Positions 6,152 through 8,148 of a stretch of 8,148 nt of DNA are shown piece after piece; the first letter of the stretch is position 1, and the number at the start of each line of letters is the position of its first letter. The position numbers and the translations under genes are program-made. The notes under the pieces were generated by a model. The model was given only the letters and a program-made list of their open reading frames with translations. It did not search any database and was not told the origin of the DNA. The stretch is from positions 1-8,148 of the forward strand of contig JAFXFQ010000218.1 in NCBI GenBank assembly GCA_017520365.1. Reading direction: 5' to 3'. The stretch comes from Clostridia bacterium (GTDB taxonomy: Bacteria; Bacillota; Clostridia; Oscillospirales; CAG-272).

Positions 6152-7348
6152 ATGTACAGCGAAATGCAGAAGAAGCTGGGTATTTATATACATATCCCTT
6201 TTTGCCGCACAAAGTGCGCTTATTGTGATTTCTATTCCTTTATTCCAAAGACCGAGGGCATTTACGAGCGGTATGCAGATGCTCTTATTGCTCATATGGA
6301 GGCGTATCGGGATGCGGCACGAGACAGAATTCCCGACTCCGTTTATATTGGCGGAGGCACTCCCACTGCGATGCCCACAGATCAGCTTATCCGAATAATC
6401 AAGGCTGTAAAGAAAAATTTCAAGCTCTCCAGAAATACGGAGTTCACCGTTGAGGTCAATCCGAAAACGGCAGACGTCAAGACCTTCCGTCGTCTGCGAC
6501 GGGCTGGTGTTAACCGAATCAGCATCGGCCTTCAGTCTGCAGACCCCACGGAGCTGAAAAGTCTTACAAGAACTCATTCGAGAGTGGATTTTGAAGAATG
6601 CTTTAAGGATGCCCGTGCCGCAAAGATCAAAAATATCAGCGTTGACCTGATGTTCGGCATACCGAATCAAAGCGTTGACAGCCTTCTTCGCTCAATTGAC
6701 TATCTTACACGTCTTCATCCCGATCACATCTCACTCTACGATCTGAAGCTGGAGGAGGGTACCCCTCTCGCACGTATGGCAGACCGCTTTATTTTCCCCG
6801 ATGAGGACACGGAGTTTGAGATGTATTGCAGGGCGATCGAGATGCTTGAGCGTCGTGGCTACAAGCAGTACGAGATATCAAATTTTGCCCGTCCCGGCAA
6901 GATGAGCCGCCACAACCTGAAATACTGGAATTGCGAGGAATATCTCGGCTTCGGCCCCGGAGCATACTCCTATTTTAACAGCAACCGCTTCTCCTTTGTG
7001 AGGAATATAGAGACCTATATAAAGGGCGTTTGCGATCCTGCCTCTCAGCTGAATATTACCGTAGGCCTTGAGCAGATCAGCGGGAAAGCACAGCTGGGCG
7101 AATACATAATGCTGGGTCTTCGTCTTAATGAGGGCATCTCTATTTCCGAGATCGGAAGACGCTACGGCGTTGATTTCGGAGAATTTTACGGCAAAAAATG
7201 CGAAAAATACATTGAATACGGCTATATGATCTACCGCGGCGATCGGGTATATCTCACCAGGGAGGGTATGTTTATCTCAAACTATATCCTGTCCGATCTT
7301 CTTTCCTTCGAGGATCTGGGCGCAGTTTCCCCTGCGGGAAGGTTTTGA
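6152..7348 (+). CDS. hemW: HemW, radical-SAM heme chaperone (HemN-like)
   Basis: HemW is a radical-SAM protein that binds heme and is thought to deliver it to target proteins. It was long annotated as oxygen-independent coproporphyrinogen III oxidase. The 398-residue product begins with GIYIHIPFCRTKCAYCDFYSF (10-30): the cluster is CxxxCxxC (Cys18, 22, 25) followed by Asp-Phe. True HemN has a further cysteine there (CxxxCxxCxC), so HemW is favoured. Other family motifs are VYIGGGTPT (64-72), EVNP (101-104), NRISIGLQS (121-129), DLMFGIPNQ (165-173), SLYDLKLEEGTPL (194-206), YEISNFARPG (240-249) and GFGPGAYSY (266-274), then the C-terminal HemW domain. It has its own promoter and no heme-synthesis genes beside it. 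In Firmicutes hemW often neighbours lepA or hrcA; neither is seen here. Confidence 0.93.
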   Translation: MYSEMQKKLGIYIHIPFCRTKCAYCDFYSFIPKTEGIYERYADALIAHMEAYRDAARDRIPDSVYIGGGTPTAMPTDQLIRIIKAVKKNFKLSRNTEFTVEVNPKTADVKTFRRLRRAGVNRISIGLQSADPTELKSLTRTHSRVDFEECFKDARAAKIKNISVDLMFGIPNQSVDSLLRSIDYLTRLHPDHISLYDLKLEEGTPLARMADRFIFPDEDTEFEMYCRAIEMLERRGYKQYEISNFARPGKMSRHNLKYWNCEEYLGFGPGAYSYFNSNRFSFVRNIETYIKGVCDPASQLNITVGLEQISGKAQLGEYIMLGLRLNEGISISEIGRRYGVDFGEFYGKKCEKYIEYGYMIYRGDRVYLTREGMFISNYILSDLLSFEDLGAVSPAGRF

Positions 7349-7378
7349 AAAAAGAGAAAAGAGAAAAAAGGTGCACTT

Positions 7379-7584
7379 CCGCTTGGCGTGATACTCCAAG
7401 CGGAGTATCACGCCAGTTCTATTCGCCTGCGGCGAGTTCTATTGCTGCGCAGTGTTATTCGGCTTACGCCGAGTGATATTTGCTTCGCAAGTTTATGGGC
7501 GAATAGAATATCACTGAAGCCGCAAGGCTTCAATATCACTTTCGCAAAGCGAAAATATCACGCTGACTTTAGTCAGCATATCAC
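7379..7584. repeat. Hairpin array with a GTGATATT linker that flips orientation
   Basis: Small hairpins follow one another: CCGCTTGG/CCAAGCGG (7379-7403, competing with GGCGTGATACTC/GAGTATCACGCC at 7385-7414), TCGCC-tgc-GGCGA (7423-7435), TGC-tgc-GCA (7443-7451), TCGGC-ttac-GCCGA (7459-7472), TTGC-ttc-GCAA (7480-7490), TGAAGCC-gcaa-GGCTTCA (7515-7532), TTTCGC-aaa-GCGAAA (7540-7554) and GCTGAC-ttta-GTCAGC (7562-7577). Linkers are GTTCTATT, GTGTTATT and GTGATATT in the left half and AATATCAC or ATATCAC, the reverse complement, in the right half. TTCTATTCGCC (7417-7427) and GGCGAATAGAA (7498-7508) are complementary across the middle. A frame open on the + strand here (7388-7588) is an artefact of the repeats. 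Function is unknown. Confidence 0.8.
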
Positions 7585-7586
7585 TT

Positions 7587-7641
7587 AACAGACAAAAAGA
7601 AAGAGAAGACTCGTTAATATACGAATCTTCTCTTTTCTGTT
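7587..7641 (+). terminator. Long stem with T-rich tail, probable hemW terminator
   Basis: AAAGAGAAGA (7600-7609) pairs with TCTTCTCTTT (7626-7635), TCGT (7611-7614) with ACGA (7621-7624) around loop TAATAT, and AACAG (7587-7591) with CTGTT (7637-7641). The right arm is T-rich, and the left arm is A-rich, so it could work in both directions. GC content of the stem is low and it lies 240 nt past the hemW stop, so confidence is moderate. The purine tract after hemW (AGAAAAGAGAA, 7355-7365) could also pair with the right arm (7628-7638) and enclose the whole array. Confidence 0.5.
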
Positions 7642-7889
7642 GTTAGTGGGTTTGGGCTACTGCCCAACTGAATTTGTGCATACAAATGCGATGCCGGTTC
7701 TTAACAGAAACAGGTATGATTACAAATTTTCCGATAAGAACAACACCTATTTGCGGAAGTGTATTTTTATTTGAAAAGAGTTCGATAGAACGGAGTTGCG
7801 CTCTTAAAAAACTTTGAGAAGAAAGACAAATTAAGGGAACCCTCGCCTGTATGTACCCGCCCCCTCCGATTTACTGCATTAAAAAATCA
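7642..7889. other. Unassigned intergenic stretch with small hairpins
   Basis: No recognisable gene. Visible structure is TTGGGC-tact-GCCCAA (7652-7667), ATTTGT-gcat-ACAAAT (7672-7687) and GTTCTTA (7697-7703) complementary to TAAGAAC (7735-7741). The - strand is free of stops for 75 codons from 7870 down to a TAA at 7645-7643 but has no ATG, GTG or TTG start that makes a reasonable protein. A C-rich segment (7844-7868) breaks the local composition. It could be a gene remnant or a non-coding RNA; nothing is decisive. Confidence 0.4.
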
Positions 7890-8135
7890 AAACCTCCCAT
7901 ACAGGGAGGTTTCAGGCTGTCGAAAAAGGCGCAGAGCGCAAAAGTGTCAAAACAAAGACAGCCAAGATTTAGCATTAACCGTAAAAGGTAATTCAATTAA
8001 AAATCAAAGTCATATTATAGAAATCCCCTGATAATCAGGGGATTTCAAGCTTTTCGCCCTTTCAAGCCCTGTCGTACCTTTGTACGCCGACGGCCTTGAA
8101 ATGACGAAATCTGCATCCTTTACGACAGCCTGAGC
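7890..8135. repeat. Structured intergenic repeat, copy 2
   Basis: Same element and orientation as copy 1: H1 AAACCTCCC-ataca-GGGAGGTTT (7890-7912); left terminal repeat CTGTCGAAAAAGGCGCAGA (7917-7935), identical to copy 1 over 19 bases; spacer; H2 GAAATCCCCTGAT/ATCAGGGGATTTC (8020-8046); H3 TTTCG/CGAAA (8052-8056, 8105-8109) and TTCAAG/CTTGAA (8061-8066, 8095-8100) around GTAC-cttt-GTAC; right terminal repeat (8110-8128) ending GAGC at 8135. The core at 8069-8091 differs from copy 1 at one base in 23, while the hairpin arms differ widely yet remain paired. On the - strand H1 is followed by TTTTGATTTTTT, resembling an intrinsic terminator. Confidence 0.8.
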
Positions 8136-8148
8136 CAGCTTGTCGATA

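Noticed and set aside
7388..7588. 66-residue + strand reading frame
   Set aside because: It is composed of the hairpin-array repeats; no ribosome site and no protein-like pattern.
7642..7889. tRNA, 6S RNA or riboswitch
   Set aside because: No cloverleaf, T-loop motif or known riboswitch core could be recognised; only short simple stems.

Overview
The window is the distal part of a de novo pyrimidine (UMP) biosynthesis operon, followed by hemW and then about 800 bp of gene-free, hairpin-rich DNA. Moderate GC content, Shine-Dalgarno sites, a class 1B dihydroorotate dehydrogenase (PyrD with PyrK) and a PyrB/PyrI pair suggest a Firmicute of the class Clostridia. The dense small intergenic hairpins fit a gut Oscillospirales/Ruminococcaceae-like genome. 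The phylum rests on gene content; the family-level guess is inference.

Layout, all genes on the + strand: 3' end of carB (2-1078); 98-nt gap with an inverted-repeat cluster; pyrK (1177-1911) overlapping pyrD (1902-2816), which overlaps pyrF (2816-3514) by one base; 246-nt gap with a hairpin array and a leader hairpin; pyrE (3761-4417); pyrB (4443-5366); pyrI (5376-5798); a roughly 240-bp structured repeat (copy 1, 5821-6061); a good sigma-A-type promoter and hemW (6152-7348); a second hairpin array (7379-7584); a terminator-like stem (7587-7641); an unassigned stretch; and copy 2 of the structured repeat (7890-8135) at the right edge.

The pyr products work in sequence. CarB makes carbamoyl phosphate, PyrB (regulated by PyrI) makes carbamoyl aspartate, PyrD/PyrK oxidise dihydroorotate with NAD, PyrE adds ribose phosphate and PyrF decarboxylates OMP to UMP. 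carA and pyrC are not in the window; carA is probably upstream. HemW, a radical-SAM heme chaperone, is a separate transcription unit.

The enzymes are ordinary. The unusual material is intergenic: two copies of an element with imperfect terminal inverted repeats and three hairpins whose arms differ between copies yet stay paired; and two arrays of tiny perfect hairpins joined by a near-constant 6-8 nt linker (GTGAAAT in one, GTGATATT in the other, where the linker changes orientation half-way). These may be mobile non-coding repeats, structured RNAs or both; the sequence alone cannot decide.
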